Translations under genes and position numbers: made by a program | In this document: one piece after another, positions 52,635-64,000 of the stretch | Numbering within the stretch: the first letter of the stretch is position 1 | Layout: each line of letters begins with the position of its first letter | The notes under the pieces: model-generated | Seen by the model: only the letters and a program-made list of their open reading frames with translations | Told to the model about the DNA's origin: nothing | Database searches by the model: none | From: Novosphingobium huizhouense | Lineage (GTDB): Bacteria; Pseudomonadota; Alphaproteobacteria; Sphingomonadales; Sphingomonadaceae | Direction: 5' to 3' | NCBI RefSeq assembly: GCF_020179475.1 | Contig: NZ_JAILXZ010000002.1 | Location: forward strand, 124,001-188,000 | DNA: 64,000 nucleotides

Positions 52635-54005
52635 TCAGCCGAGCGACGGGAGCCAGCAGGCGAGGTCGGCCTTGGCGCGGGCGGTATAGGCTTCCTTGCG
52701 CTCCTTCTTGCGGACATCGTCGGCAACCGGGGGAAACAGCCCGAAGTTCACGTTCATCGGCTGGAACGTCTCGGCCTCGGCATCACCGGTGATATGGGAC
52801 ATGAGGGCGCCGAGGGCGCTCGTCCTCGGCGGCGGCGTCCACGCGCGCCCCAGCGTCTCTGCGGCGGCCATCAACCCCGCCAGCAGGCCGACCGAGGCGC
52901 TCTCGACATAGCCTTCGCAGCCGGTGATCTGTCCCGCGAACCGGATGTGCGGCGCCGATCGCAGCCGCAGCTGCCGGTCGAGCAAGGTTGGGGAGTTGAG
53001 GAAGGTGTTGCGGTGCAGGCCGCCGAGGCGTGCGAATTCGGCCTTTTCAAGCCCGGGGATCGTGCGGAAGATGCGCACCTGCTCGGCATATTTGAGCTTG
53101 GTCTGGAAGCCCACCATGTTCCACAGCGAGCCGAGCTTGTTGTCCTGCCGAAGCTGCACCACCGCATAGGGCCAGCGCCCGTTGGGGTGCTCCGCGGTCG
53201 CCCAGTGCGGATTGTCGAGCCCGACCGGCTTCATCGGACCGAAGCGGAGCGTTTCGGGCCCGCGCGCGGCCATGACCTCGATCGGCATGCACCCGTCGAA
53301 ATAGGGCGTGTTCGCTTCCCATTCGCGGAATTCGGTCTTTTCGCCTGCCTGGAGTTCCTCCCAGAAGGCGAAGTACTGCTCCTTGGTCATCGGGCAGTTG
53401 ATGTAGTCCCGGCCATCGCCGCCGAGCGCGAGCGATGCTTCGGCTCCCTTGTCCCAGCGCGAGGCCATCCACGCGACATCCATGTCGATGCTGTCGCGAT
53501 AGACGATCGGCGCGATCGCGTCGAAGAAGGCGAGGCTTTCCGCCCCGGTCGCCGCGCCGATCGATCCGGCGAGGGCCGGGGCGGTGAGGGGCCCCGTGGC
53601 GACGATGGTCAGCCCCTGATCGGGAAGGGTATCGACCCGCTCGCGCACGATCTCGAGCGTCGGCAGGGCGGCGAGCGCCGCCTCGACTTCGGCGGAGAAC
53701 ACGTCGCGGTCGACCGCCAGTGCAGAGCCTGCCGGAACCCGCGCCTTGTCGGCAGCGGCCATGAGCAGGCTGCCGCAGCGGCGCATTTCCTCGTGCAGCA
53801 GGCCGACCGCGTTTTTCTCGTGGTCGTCCGAGCGGAACGAATTCGAGCAGACGAGTTCGGCAAGGCCCTTGCCCTGGTGCGCCGGCGTCGTGTCGCCGCC
53901 GCCGCGCATTTCCGACAGGCGGACGCGGATTCCGCGGCGAGCAAGCTGCCAGGCAGCCTCGCTTCCGGCCATGCCGCCGCCGATGATGTGTACCTGATGA
54001 TCCAT
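52635..54005 (-). CDS. trmFO: Methylenetetrahydrofolate-tRNA-(uracil-5-)-methyltransferase
   Basis: The 456-residue flavoenzyme makes ribothymidine at position 54 of tRNA with methylene-THF and FAD. The FAD loop [20 protein letters not shown] starts at residue 5. The cysteine segments [14 protein letters not shown] and [11 protein letters not shown] are typical active-site stretches. The start at ATG 54005 gives the conserved N-terminus; 14 more codons upstream are open but unconserved. It is divergent from the YhhN-like gene. Confidence 0.95.
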   Translation of the reverse strand: MDHQVHIIGGGMAGSEAAWQLARRGIRVRLSEMRGGGDTTPAHQGKGLAELVCSNSFRSDDHEKNAVGLLHEEMRRCGSLLMAAADKARVPAGSALAVDRDVFSAEVEAALAALPTLEIVRERVDTLPDQGLTIVATGPLTAPALAGSIGAATGAESLAFFDAIAPIVYRDSIDMDVAWMASRWDKGAEASLALGGDGRDYINCPMTKEQYFAFWEELQAGEKTEFREWEANTPYFDGCMPIEVMAARGPETLRFGPMKPVGLDNPHWATAEHPNGRWPYAVVQLRQDNKLGSLWNMVGFQTKLKYAEQVRIFRTIPGLEKAEFARLGGLHRNTFLNSPTLLDRQLRLRSAPHIRFAGQITGCEGYVESASVGLLAGLMAAAETLGRAWTPPPRTSALGALMSHITGDAEAETFQPMNVNFGLFPPVADDVRKKERKEAYTARAKADLACWLPSLG

Positions 54006-54078
54006 GGCTCGCGCATTGGCATTGCATCGGCGCAGCGACAACCCCAAGGTGCCGCGCCTGAGGGGAAGGGGGACACGA

Positions 54079-54735
54079 ATGACGGCAGGCGCACTGGTAC
54101 AACGACGGCCCTGGCTCGCGCTGAGCCTCGTATTCGGGCTGAGCTACTGGCTCGCCGATCACACGCGGGTGCCGGGGGTTTACGAGATAGCTTGGAAGGG
54201 CGGCGGCGTTGCCCTCCTGGCGGTCTATGCCTGGTCCTACCACCCGGTGCGCGATGCCCACCGCATCGCGCTGGTCATGGCCCTTGGCGCGATCGGCGAC
54301 ATGGTGCTCGAGATCGACTTCACGCTCGGCGCCGTCGCATTCCTCCTCGGTCACCTCGCGGCCATTGCGCTCTATCTGCGGCATCGGCGAGCGCACCCTG
54401 GCGCCAGCCAGAAGGCGCTCGCCGTCGCGACGATCGTCGGCGTGCCGCTGATTGCCTTCGGCCTGACGCGCCAGCCACAAGTCGCGCTCTACGCGCTGGC
54501 CCTGGGAGGGATGGCCGCGGCGGCGTGGCTCAGCGATTTCCCGCGCTATCGGGTTGGCCTCGGCGCGATGCTGTTCGCAGCCTCCGACCTGCTGCTGTTC
54601 GCCCGCATGGGGCCGATGGCGGAAAGCGCCTTGCCGCGATTGCTCGTCTGGCCGCTCTATTACTTCGGGCAGCTGATGATCTGCACCGGGGTCATCGGCG
54701 CGCTGCGGGCGCGGGGCGCGTTCCGCGCGGAGTAG
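54079..54735 (+). CDS. YhhN-like integral membrane protein (TMEM86/lysoplasmalogenase family)
   Basis: The 218-residue protein has about eight hydrophobic helices and the family segments [31 protein letters not shown] and LLLFARMG. YhhN/TMEM86 proteins are lysoplasmalogenases or related membrane hydrolases in animals; the bacterial role is unclear. The ATG at 54079 has GGGAAGGGGG upstream. It converges on the DUF952 gene with a one-base gap. Confidence 0.8.
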   Translation: MTAGALVQRRPWLALSLVFGLSYWLADHTRVPGVYEIAWKGGGVALLAVYAWSYHPVRDAHRIALVMALGAIGDMVLEIDFTLGAVAFLLGHLAAIALYLRHRRAHPGASQKALAVATIVGVPLIAFGLTRQPQVALYALALGGMAAAAWLSDFPRYRVGLGAMLFAASDLLLFARMGPMAESALPRLLVWPLYYFGQLMICTGVIGALRARGAFRAE

Positions 54736-54736
54736 C

Positions 54737-55086
54737 TCAGCTCGCGACCGGGAGGACGATCGCGCCGGACTCGTCGCGCCGCAGCGGGGCGTAGGCGAGC
54801 ACGGCGCTGAGCGGCAGGTCGGCGTAGACGTGCGGGAACAGTTGGCCGCCGCGCGAGGGCTCCCACTTCACCGCGTCGCCCAGCACGGCAAGATCCACCG
54901 TGGCGATGTGGAGGTCCTCCGCGCCGGCGAAGTGCTTGTCGACGGTCTCGGCGAGCTGGGCTTCGGTCGAAAGGTGGATGAAGCCATCCGCCAGGTCGAC
55001 CGGCGCCCCCCTGAACACCGCCTGCGCTTCGAGCTCGGCCATCTGCGGCGCTGTCAGGATCTTGTAGGCGACCTGCGGCATCTCGC

Positions 55087-55090
<4 letters not shown>
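54737..55090 (-). CDS. DUF952 family protein
   Basis: The 117-residue cytoplasmic protein fits DUF952: YKILTAPQMAELEAQAVFRG, then DLADGFIHLSTEAQLAETVD, and GGQLFPHVYADLPLSAVLAY. The family has a conserved His in FIHLS and an unknown activity; a fold related to glutathione-S-transferase-independent small enzymes has been suggested. It follows gyrA with an ATGA overlap (55087-55090). Confidence 0.85.
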
Positions 55091-57825
<2,735 letters not shown>

Positions 57826-58137
57826 GTGCAGTTTTTCCGCGTTTTCGCTTGTGATTTGTGGGAATGTTGCAGCCCTAGGACATCTGGCCCCCCAAAGCCA
57901 GCAAAGGCGGCTCCATCGCGGGTCTTGCCGGCCAGTTTTCCACACATGCGACAGGCTGCCTGAACGACAGGGCAAGTCGTCGTTCAAAGCGGGTTCACCG
58001 CGCGGGTTCTAGTCGCTCGGGGCGTTGCCAACGGCGCAATTCCGCGCCACTAGCGCACAGGCGACCATGGAGAGGAACCGCCCCGGCAACGGGCTGGCGG
58101 GAAAGACCGGGTCCGGGTCGAACAGGAGATCATGAAG
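57826..58137. other. 312-bp divergent intergenic region between gyrA and the TPR-like gene
   Basis: No gene is supported. One DnaA-box-like sequence TTTTCCACA lies at 57936-57944, matching TTWTNCACA. Several AT-richer stretches near 57826-57870 fit the gyrA promoter. The AGGAG of the TPR-like gene is at 58124-58128. Confidence 0.5.
58124..58128 (+). promoter_or_regulatory. Ribosome-binding site deciding the TPR-like gene start
   Basis: AGGAG lies only three bases before the ATG at 58132 but nine bases before the ATG at 58138, favouring the second. Confidence 0.6.
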
Positions 58138-59460
58138 ATGCGGGGTACTTTCGGCAAATTCGGCAAGTCGGCAGCGGCGCGTGCCGCGCTCGGGATCGCG
58201 GTCGCCACCGGCATCGCGGCGGGCGGGTTCGCTCCGGTTGCCGCGGTGGCCAAGGAAAAGGAAGCCAAGGGCGGCAAGGTCAGTAACTCGCCCGAATTCG
58301 TGAAGGCGGCGCAGGCGTTCCAGCCGGCGTTCACCGCCGCGCAGGGCCAGAGCGGCGATGCGCAGAAGGCTGCCGGCCAGGCGCTCGTGCCGCAGCTCGC
58401 CGCGCTTCAGCCGAACGTCAAGACTCCGGCCGACCAGATCATCTTCGGCCAGTGGCAGCAGTCGGTCGGCAACTGGGTGGGCGATGCCGCGCTGGTCCGC
58501 ACCGGCCTCCAGAACATGCTCGATTCCGGCCAGCTGCCGGCGGACAAGGTCAGCCTCGTGCAGTTCTTCGTCGGCGCCAAGGCCTACGAAGCGAAGGATT
58601 ATGCCGGCGCGATCAAGGCGCTGCAGCCGGTCGTCGCTGCCAACTACAGCGACGACGTGGCCGCCGAGATGCTGGCGGAGAGCTATGCCCAGACCGGCAA
58701 TCCCAAGGGCGGGCTCGATGCGCTCAAGCAGGCGATCGCGGCGCGCAAGGCCGCCGGCGGCGTGGCCCCGGAAGCGTGGTACAGCCGCGCCAACCGCATC
58801 GCCTATACCAGCAAGCTGAACGCGGAATCGGCCGAATGGGGCGCGATGCTCGCCGAAGCCTATCCCACGCCGATCAACTGGCTCGGCGCGACCCAGCTGG
58901 TGCGTAACGCCAGCGCCTTCACCGCCCAGGAAAACCTCGACCTCGGTCGCCTGATGGAGCGTTCGGGCGCACTCAAGGCCGACCCGAAGTACGTCGAGCG
59001 CGAATACGTCGACTACATCCAGGCCGCCGACGCCCGCCGCAACCCCGGCGAAGTGCTGAAGATCGCGCAGGAAGGTCTCGCTGCGGGCGCGCTCAAGGCG
59101 AGCGACACGTTCGTCGCCGACTCGATGACCCAAGCCAAGGGCCGCATCACCGCGGACAAGGCATCGCTGCCCGGTCTCGCCAAGGATGCCGCCGCGGGCG
59201 CCAACGGCGTCACCGCCAACGCTGCCGGCGATGCCTATCTGCAGTACGGTGAAGCCGCTAAGGCCGAGGAGTTCTACAAGCTCGCGCTGACCAAGGGCGG
59301 CATCGACAAGGACCGCGCGCTGACCCGCCTCGGCATTGCCCAGGCCGACCAGGGCAAGTGGGCCGACGCCAAGGCGAGCTTCGCGCAGGTCGCCGGCATC
59401 CGCGCGCCGATGGCGAAGCTGTGGACCGTCTGGGTCGACCAGAAGGCCGCAGGCAAGTAA
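58138..59460 (+). CDS. Secreted TPR-like repeat protein
   Basis: The 440-residue protein has a long signal-like N-terminus (MRGTFGKFGKSAAARAALGI and AVATGIAAGGFAPVAAVA) and a mature part of alpha-helix pairs (AAEMLAESYAQTGNPKGGLDA; AGDAYLQYGEAAKAEEFYKL; ALTRLGIAQADQGKWADAKA) with TPR spacing. It is likely a periplasmic scaffold for protein-protein contacts. The second ATG (58138) is preferred on ribosome-site spacing. A good hairpin terminator follows. No partner is evident. Confidence 0.8.
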   Translation: MRGTFGKFGKSAAARAALGIAVATGIAAGGFAPVAAVAKEKEAKGGKVSNSPEFVKAAQAFQPAFTAAQGQSGDAQKAAGQALVPQLAALQPNVKTPADQIIFGQWQQSVGNWVGDAALVRTGLQNMLDSGQLPADKVSLVQFFVGAKAYEAKDYAGAIKALQPVVAANYSDDVAAEMLAESYAQTGNPKGGLDALKQAIAARKAAGGVAPEAWYSRANRIAYTSKLNAESAEWGAMLAEAYPTPINWLGATQLVRNASAFTAQENLDLGRLMERSGALKADPKYVEREYVDYIQAADARRNPGEVLKIAQEGLAAGALKASDTFVADSMTQAKGRITADKASLPGLAKDAAAGANGVTANAAGDAYLQYGEAAKAEEFYKLALTKGGIDKDRALTRLGIAQADQGKWADAKASFAQVAGIRAPMAKLWTVWVDQKAAGK

Positions 59461-59487
59461 TCAGGCTTTCCCAAGGACGGGAAAAGG

Positions 59488-59516
59488 GAAGGGCGGCTCC
59501 AGCGGGGCCGCCCTTC
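59488..59516 (+). terminator. Terminator after the TPR-like gene
   Basis: GAAGGGCGGC (59488-59497) pairs perfectly with GCCGCCCTTC (59507-59516) around nine bases, followed by a TTGGTTC stretch. It lies 28 bases past the stop. Confidence 0.6.
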
Positions 59517-59555
59517 TTGGTTCAGCCGACCGGATCGGGCTGATGGCCGGTTCGG

Positions 59556-60209
59556 TCAGGCGACGGGCTCGAACGCCCCGCTGGCTTCGTCGAGGACATG
59601 AAGCACCCCGTCCGAGATCGCGAAGAACGCGCCGCGCAGCTTGAGCTCGCCGCTGCGCTCCTTCGAGCGGACGCAGGGGAACGTCCGCAGGTTCTGCAGG
59701 CTGACCTTGACCGCGGCCTGCTCCATCGCGCGCTCGGCGGTTCGCCCTTCGGTGCCGTGTTCGTGGACGACCGGCTCGCGCGCTTCGTCGAGCAGGCCGA
59801 TCCAGTCGGCGACGAAACCGCCTTCGCCGGGCTCGGCGCCCTTGAGGCTCTGCGTCAGCGCGGCCTTGCAGCCGCCGCACATGCCGTGGCCCATGACCAC
59901 GATTTCCTTCACCTTGAGCACCTGCACCGCGAACTCGAGCGCGGCGGAAACGCCGTGGTGGCCGGGGTTGGTCTCGAACGGGGGCACCATCGCCGCGACG
60001 TTGCGCACGACGAACATCTCGCCCGGATCGGTGTCGAAGATCTGCGCCGGATCGACCCGGCTGTCCGAGCAGGCAATGATCATCACCTGCGGCTCCTGCC
60101 CGTCCTTGAGCTGTTGCCAGCGCTCGAGGCGCGGGGTCCAGCCATGTTCACGGAAACGGCGGTAGCCGGCGATGAGCTGTTCGAGCTCGGGGGATCTCTC
60201 GGTTGCCAT
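59556..60209 (-). CDS. Beta-class carbonic anhydrase
   Basis: The 217-residue zinc enzyme interconverts CO2 and bicarbonate. Zinc ligands and partners are seen in IIACSDSRVDP (Cys47, Asp49, Arg51) and VMGHGMCGGC (His108, Cys111). It is a cytoplasmic beta-class enzyme, supplying bicarbonate for carboxylases such as acetyl-CoA carboxylase. The ATG at 60209 has AAGGG at proper spacing; upstream in-frame codons are unconserved. Divergent from lipA. Confidence 0.93.
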   Translation of the reverse strand: MATERSPELEQLIAGYRRFREHGWTPRLERWQQLKDGQEPQVMIIACSDSRVDPAQIFDTDPGEMFVVRNVAAMVPPFETNPGHHGVSAALEFAVQVLKVKEIVVMGHGMCGGCKAALTQSLKGAEPGEGGFVADWIGLLDEAREPVVHEHGTEGRTAERAMEQAAVKVSLQNLRTFPCVRSKERSGELKLRGAFFAISDGVLHVLDEASGAFEPVA

Positions 60210-60275
60210 GAGCAGTGCCCTTGCAGGCTTCGATTGCATCTTTCAAGTGCGCTGCGATGAGCCTATCTGGGCCGC

Positions 60276-61220
60276 ATGACCGAACCTGTCACGAAGCTCG
60301 AGACCGAAGACCGCCCCGTCCGCCAGCGCAAGCCTGACTGGATCCGCGTGAAGGCGCCCGGCAGCAAGGGCTATGGCGAAACCCGCCAGCTGATGCGCGA
60401 TCTCAAGCTCAACACCGTCTGCGAGGAAGCGGCCTGCCCGAACATCGGCGAGTGCTGGACCAAGAAGCACGCCACCGTGATGATCCTGGGCGACGTCTGC
60501 ACCCGCGCCTGCGCCTTCTGCAACGTCAAGACCGGCATGCCGCGCGCGGTCGACCCGTTCGAGCCCGGCCATGTCGCCGAAGCGGCCGCCAAGCTCGGGC
60601 TCGAGCATATCGTCATCACCTCGGTCGATCGTGACGACCTGCCCGACGGCGGGGCCGGCCAGTTCGTCAAGGTCATCCGCGCGCTGCGCGAACAGACCCC
60701 GCAAACCACGATCGAGATCCTGACCCCCGACTTCCGCGGCAAGATGGCGTCGGCCGTCGCCGCCATCGTCGAGGCGGGGCCGGACGTCTACAACCACAAC
60801 CTCGAGACCGTTCCGCGGCTCTACCCCACGATCCGCCCGGGCGCGCGCTACTATGCCTCGCTGCGGCTGCTCGAGGAAGTGAAGCGCCACAATCCGCTGA
60901 TCTTCACCAAGTCCGGCGTCATGCTCGGGCTCGGCGAGGAGCGTCTCGAGGTCCATCAGGTGATGGACGACATGCGCTCGGCGGGCATCGATTTCCTGAC
61001 GATGGGCCAGTATCTCCAGCCGACGCCCAAGCACGCCAAGGTGATCGAGTTCGTGACGCCCAAGGCGTTCGACGCCTATGGCGCGATCGCGCGCGCGAAG
61101 GGCTTCCTGCAGGTGGCGTCGAGCCCGCTGACCCGGTCCAGCTACCACGCCGGCGACGACTTCAAGCAGATGCGCGCCGCGCGCGAGGCGCAGCTCGCCA
61201 AGGCCGCGCTCAAGGGCTGA
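60276..61220 (+). CDS. lipA: Lipoyl synthase
   Basis: The 314-residue radical-SAM enzyme inserts two sulfur atoms into octanoyl-lysine. The auxiliary cluster cysteines are Cys49, Cys54 and Cys60 ([12 protein letters not shown]), and the radical-SAM cluster is Cys75, Cys79 and Cys82 (CTRACAFC). The C-terminal [10 protein letters not shown] has the SSY ligand of the auxiliary cluster. It serves the lipoyl domains of PdhB, E2 and related enzymes. It precedes the RatA-like gene by 8 bases. Confidence 0.97.
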   Translation: MTEPVTKLETEDRPVRQRKPDWIRVKAPGSKGYGETRQLMRDLKLNTVCEEAACPNIGECWTKKHATVMILGDVCTRACAFCNVKTGMPRAVDPFEPGHVAEAAAKLGLEHIVITSVDRDDLPDGGAGQFVKVIRALREQTPQTTIEILTPDFRGKMASAVAAIVEAGPDVYNHNLETVPRLYPTIRPGARYYASLRLLEEVKRHNPLIFTKSGVMLGLGEERLEVHQVMDDMRSAGIDFLTMGQYLQPTPKHAKVIEFVTPKAFDAYGAIARAKGFLQVASSPLTRSSYHAGDDFKQMRAAREAQLAKAALKG

Positions 61221-61228
61221 ACGCCGCC

Positions 61229-61678
61229 GTGCCGCACATCTCCGAACAGCGCCGCATGCCCTGGTCGCCCGAGCAGATGTTTGACCTGGTGGCAGACGTG
61301 AGGCGCTACGCCGAATTCCTGCCCTGGGTCGTCGCCACGCGGATCAAGTCCGACGGCGAGGAGGAAATGGTCGCCGACATGCTGGTCGGGTTCAACGCGC
61401 TGCGCGAGAAGTTTACCTCGCGGGTCAAGAAGGACCGCCCGCGCCGGATCGAGGTCGAATATCTCGACGGACCGATGAAGAGCCTGTCGAACACCTGGGC
61501 CTTCGCGCCCGACGGGCAGGGCGGCTGCGTGATCGACTTCTGCGTCGACTTCACCTTCCGCAATGCGATCTTCGAGCGCCTGGCCGGGCAGTACCTCGAC
61601 CGCGCCTTCCGCAAGATGGTGACCGCGTTCGAGACTCGCGCCGAAAAGCTTTACGGCCTGCCGCAGCCCACAGCTTAG
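61229..61678 (+). CDS. Coq10/RatA-like START-domain protein
   Basis: The 149-residue protein matches the polyketide-cyclase/START family that includes ubiquinone-binding Coq10 and RatA: ADVRRYAEFLPWVVATRIKS, LREKFTSRVKKDRPRRIEVE, LSNTWAFAPDGQGGCVIDFC. Coq10-type proteins bind ubiquinone and help respiration; RatA is a ribosome-linked toxin name for the same fold. In alphaproteobacteria a Coq10-like role is more likely. The start is GTG 61229, 8 bases after lipA. Its stop overlaps the converging pncC-like stop by four bases. Confidence 0.85.
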   Translation: MPHISEQRRMPWSPEQMFDLVADVRRYAEFLPWVVATRIKSDGEEEMVADMLVGFNALREKFTSRVKKDRPRRIEVEYLDGPMKSLSNTWAFAPDGQGGCVIDFCVDFTFRNAIFERLAGQYLDRAFRKMVTAFETRAEKLYGLPQPTA

Positions 61679-62187
61679 GCCGCGGGCGGCTTGAGCAGCT
61701 CGAGCGCGCAGATCGCCGCTTCGCGCCGCACGTCCGAACGGGTCCTGGCGTTCTCGAAGAACTTCAGCTCGGCGTTGACCGCCTCGGGATCCTCGCCCCG
61801 CTCGGCGCGGGCGAAGACCACCGTGCCCACCGGCTTCTGCTCCGATCCGCCGCCCGGACCCGCAACGCCGGTGATCGCCACCGCCACGTCGGCGTTCGAA
61901 TGCTTGAGCGCGCCCTGCGCCATCGACCATGCAACCGCGATCGAGACCGCGCCGAACGTGTCGATCACGTCCATCGAGACGCCGAGCATCTCGTTCTTGG
62001 CCTCGTTGGAATAGGTCACGAAGCTGCGGTCGAGCACCGCCGAACTGCCGGCGATCTCGGTCAGCGCGGCGGCGACGAGGCCGCCGGTGCAGCTTTCGGC
62101 GATCGCCACGGTGCGCCCGAGCGCAGCGTTTTCCTCGATCACGCGACGGGCAAGATCCACGATTTCGGCAGGGAGCAGGGTGTCCAT
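61675..62187 (-). CDS. pncC: CinA C-terminal-type nicotinamide-nucleotide amidase
   Basis: The 170-residue protein is the stand-alone PncC domain, which deamidates nicotinamide mononucleotide in the NAD salvage cycle. Typical segments are AESCTGGLVAAALTEIAGSS, VTYSNEAKNEMLGV and AITGVAGPGGGSEQKPVGTV, holding the catalytic Ser/Lys-type residues. The ATG at 62187 is chosen; the open frame before it has no homology. It is downstream of the secreted protein gene at 62195 on the same strand with a 7-base gap. Confidence 0.9.
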   Translation of the reverse strand: MDTLLPAEIVDLARRVIEENAALGRTVAIAESCTGGLVAAALTEIAGSSAVLDRSFVTYSNEAKNEMLGVSMDVIDTFGAVSIAVAWSMAQGALKHSNADVAVAITGVAGPGGGSEQKPVGTVVFARAERGEDPEAVNAELKFFENARTRSDVRREAAICALELLKPPAA

Positions 62188-62194
62188 CGCGGGC

Positions 62195-62734
62195 TCAATT
62201 CGCCGGGCAGAGGTTGAGGGTGGCCTTCTTGCCCGCCTTGGGCCGATCGGCAAGGCCGACGATGAACGTCAGCAGTTCCGCGGTGTTCTCCGGCGGAAGC
62301 GGCGAGAGCAGGCGGGTCGCGCGCTCGATCGCGACGCACTGGTCGGGCTTGATCCCTTCGGTCACCATCTGCGCGACCATGCCTTCGGCGAAGGGCTGGA
62401 GCGCGCTGTCGGGCAGGTTGGCGACCATGTCCTTCATCTTGGCATCGCGCGAATCGCCGATCTTCAGGATCGCGGCCTTGGCCGTCGGCCAGGCGCCCTG
62501 CTTGCGCGAGGCGTAGCGCTGCACCAGCGCCTGCCCCTCGGTCGCGAAGTATCCTTGTGGCGACAGCGACGGGCGGCACGCCTTGATCGCGCCATCCATC
62601 ACGACGGGAAGCGCGAAGGTGACCATGCCGTTGAGCTCGGGCTGGGTCAGGCAGTCCTGCGCGGACGCGACCTCGGCCGTGCCCAGCGCGGCCAGGGCGA
62701 CGAGCCCGGCGATGCGGTTACGCAAACGGTTCAT
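62195..62734 (-). CDS. Secreted protein of unknown function
   Basis: The 179-residue protein has a signal peptide (MNRLRNRIAGLVALAALG, then TAEVASA-QD) and a mature helical domain with three Cys (QDCLTQ, KACRPS, KPDQCVAI) and a fourth at the end (LNLCPAN), which could form disulfides. No family function is recognised. It overlaps the ispDF stop by four bases (ATGA) and is followed by the pncC-like gene, giving the order ispDF-unknown-pncC. Confidence 0.7.
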   Translation of the reverse strand: MNRLRNRIAGLVALAALGTAEVASAQDCLTQPELNGMVTFALPVVMDGAIKACRPSLSPQGYFATEGQALVQRYASRKQGAWPTAKAAILKIGDSRDAKMKDMVANLPDSALQPFAEGMVAQMVTEGIKPDQCVAIERATRLLSPLPPENTAELLTFIVGLADRPKAGKKATLNLCPAN

Positions 62735-63915
62735 TGTTCGATCTCCTCGAATCGGGGAACGAGCGTCGCCACGGCCTGCGCGGCGATTCCTTCTCCGCGG
62801 CCGGTCAGGCCAAGTCTTTCGGTCGTGGTGGCCTTCACGCTTACCAGATCGGCCGGTATGCCCATGATTTCGCCGAGGCGCACGCGCATCGCCTGCTTGT
62901 GCGGCCCGATCTTGGGAGCCTCGCAGATGATGGTCACATCGACGTTGCCGATCCCGAACCCGCCGCGGCGCGCCAGCGCGACCGCGTGGGCCAGGAAGCG
63001 GTCGGACGACGCGCCCTTCCACTTCGGGTCCGACGGCGGGAAGTGATCGCCGATGTCGCCTTCGCCGATCGCGCCGAGAATGGCGTCGACGAGCGCATGG
63101 ATCGCGACGTCGGCGTCGCTGTGCCCGGCAAGGCCCATGTGGTGCGGCACCTTGACGCCGCAAAGCCACAGGTCCTCGCCCTCGGCAAGACGATGGACGT
63201 CAAATCCCATCCCGGTGCGGGGATAGCGCTCGGACACGGGAGTCTCCTCGAAATCTTCGGCGAACGTCACCTTGCGCAGCCTTTCGTCGCCCTGAACGAG
63301 CGCCACGGCAAGGCCTGCGGCTTCGGCGACTTCGGCGTCGTCGCCGGCATCGGCGGCATCGTCCCAGGCGCGATGCGCGGCCAGGATGGCGTCAAAGCGG
63401 AACGCCTGCGGGGTTTGCACGCGGTACAGCCCGTCGCGGCTGACGGCGGCGTCGCGCATGCCGTCGCGCCCGCGCACGACGCTGTCGACCACCGGCAGCA
63501 CGGGAATCGAACCGGCTTGGCCCGCCAGCGCCTCGATCAGCCGCGCCACCACTGCCTGCGGCAGATCGGGACGCGCGGCATCGTGGATCAGCACGCATTC
63601 CGGCTGGTCCGGGGCGAGGGCCTCGAGCGCGAGCGCGACCGACTGGCGGCGGGTCGCGCCGCCCTGCACCAGCCGCACAGCGGCAATGCCGGCGAGCGCC
63701 TGCTGCGCGACCGCGTCCCATCCCTCGGGTATCGCGACCACGATCGGCGCCACGCCGACCGCGGCGAGGGCTTGCGCCGAGTGGCGCACCAGAGGCTTGC
63801 CGCGGAACATCGCGAACTGCTTCGGGACCTCGCCCCCCGCGCGCAGGCCCTTGCCTGCCGCGACGATCACCGCGGCGACTCCGCTGCTGGCTCGGGAAGA
63901 TAGGGGCGCGGTCAT
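62731..63915 (-). CDS. ispDF: Bifunctional IspD/IspF isoprenoid enzyme
   Basis: The 394-residue protein fuses two steps of the MEP pathway. IspD (residues 1-230: VAAVIVAAGKGLRAGGEVPK, then LIHDAARPDL) forms CDP-methylerythritol. IspF (235-390: GMGFDVHRL with Asp239 and His241 as zinc ligands; LAGHSDADVAIHA; VKATTTERLGLTGRGEGIAA) makes the cyclodiphosphate. The IspE step is elsewhere. This fusion is found in many alphaproteobacteria and some epsilonproteobacteria. The last 85 bases of the window upstream of it hold no supported gene. Confidence 0.96.
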   Translation of the reverse strand: MTAPLSSRASSGVAAVIVAAGKGLRAGGEVPKQFAMFRGKPLVRHSAQALAAVGVAPIVVAIPEGWDAVAQQALAGIAAVRLVQGGATRRQSVALALEALAPDQPECVLIHDAARPDLPQAVVARLIEALAGQAGSIPVLPVVDSVVRGRDGMRDAAVSRDGLYRVQTPQAFRFDAILAAHRAWDDAADAGDDAEVAEAAGLAVALVQGDERLRKVTFAEDFEETPVSERYPRTGMGFDVHRLAEGEDLWLCGVKVPHHMGLAGHSDADVAIHALVDAILGAIGEGDIGDHFPPSDPKWKGASSDRFLAHAVALARRGGFGIGNVDVTIICEAPKIGPHKQAMRVRLGEIMGIPADLVSVKATTTERLGLTGRGEGIAAQAVATLVPRFEEIEQ

Positions 63916-64000
63916 GCCGGCGCGCCTCTACCAGCGTCGTGCACCGGCTAGCAAGCGGGCAAGACGGGATGCGGCCCACGCCGCGGCCTTGCCCTTTGCC

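Overview
The window is 64 kb of dense, GC-rich, mostly single-copy bacterial chromosome. Several traits point to an alphaproteobacterium of the order Sphingomonadales, something like Novosphingobium, Sphingobium or Erythrobacter. These are a zwf-pgl-edd-glk Entner-Doudoroff operon, a pyruvate dehydrogenase E1-beta with a fused lipoyl domain, a bifunctional IspDF, a TrmFO-type tRNA methyltransferase, a large TonB receptor and short ATGA-coupled operons. The genus is inferred from gene content only; no rRNA is present.

Layout. 0-9.3 kb: a degenerate HD-GYP protein, a FAD dehydrogenase, a PilZ protein, an M19 dipeptidase, a small secreted protein, and a ppk-ppx polyphosphate operon. 9.3-16.2 kb: a sulfate import locus (sbp-cysT-cysW-cysA, a 58-residue YezD-like protein, a TonB receptor). 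16.5-20.8 kb: an AIM24-type protein, then an H-NOX / GAF-GGDEF-EAL pair (a predicted nitric oxide to c-di-GMP switch) and a TetR regulator with a His/Asp-rich leader. 21-25 kb: ahpC-ahpF and a HerA-like ATPase. 25.1-25.4 kb: a 266-bp palindromic element with 32-bp perfect terminal inverted repeats, predicted to fold as a three-way junction. 25.5-32.2 kb: cytochrome c, a CoA transferase and the Entner-Doudoroff operon. 32-41 kb: a PaaG-like isomerase, a CsaA-like protein, DUF488, aroK-aroB, a small membrane protein plus a 630-residue secreted protein, a XerD-like recombinase, accA and an M48-LysM peptidase. 41-42.2 kb: three Flp-type pilin genes. 42.2-45.7 kb: mutT, two identical tRNA-Arg(ACG) genes and pdhA-pdhB. 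45.8-51.3 kb: two successive TadG-TadE-TadE modules. 51.5-64 kb: housekeeping genes (trmFO, gyrA, carbonic anhydrase, lipA, ratA-like, pncC-like, ispDF) with small unknowns.

How the genes work together. Sugar catabolism runs glucose to KDPG through glk, zwf, pgl and edd, and pdhA-pdhB feed pyruvate onward; eda and the E2/E3 genes are not here. Three c-di-GMP-type proteins (HD-GYP, PilZ, GGDEF-EAL) and surface adhesion genes (Flp pilins, TadE/TadG) suggest a surface-attachment theme, but the Tad secretion motor is outside the window.

Limits. Everything was read by eye from the sequence. Family names rest on motifs and remembered family patterns, not on searches. Start codons were chosen from Shine-Dalgarno spacing and homologous N-termini. 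Promoters and operators are candidates only.
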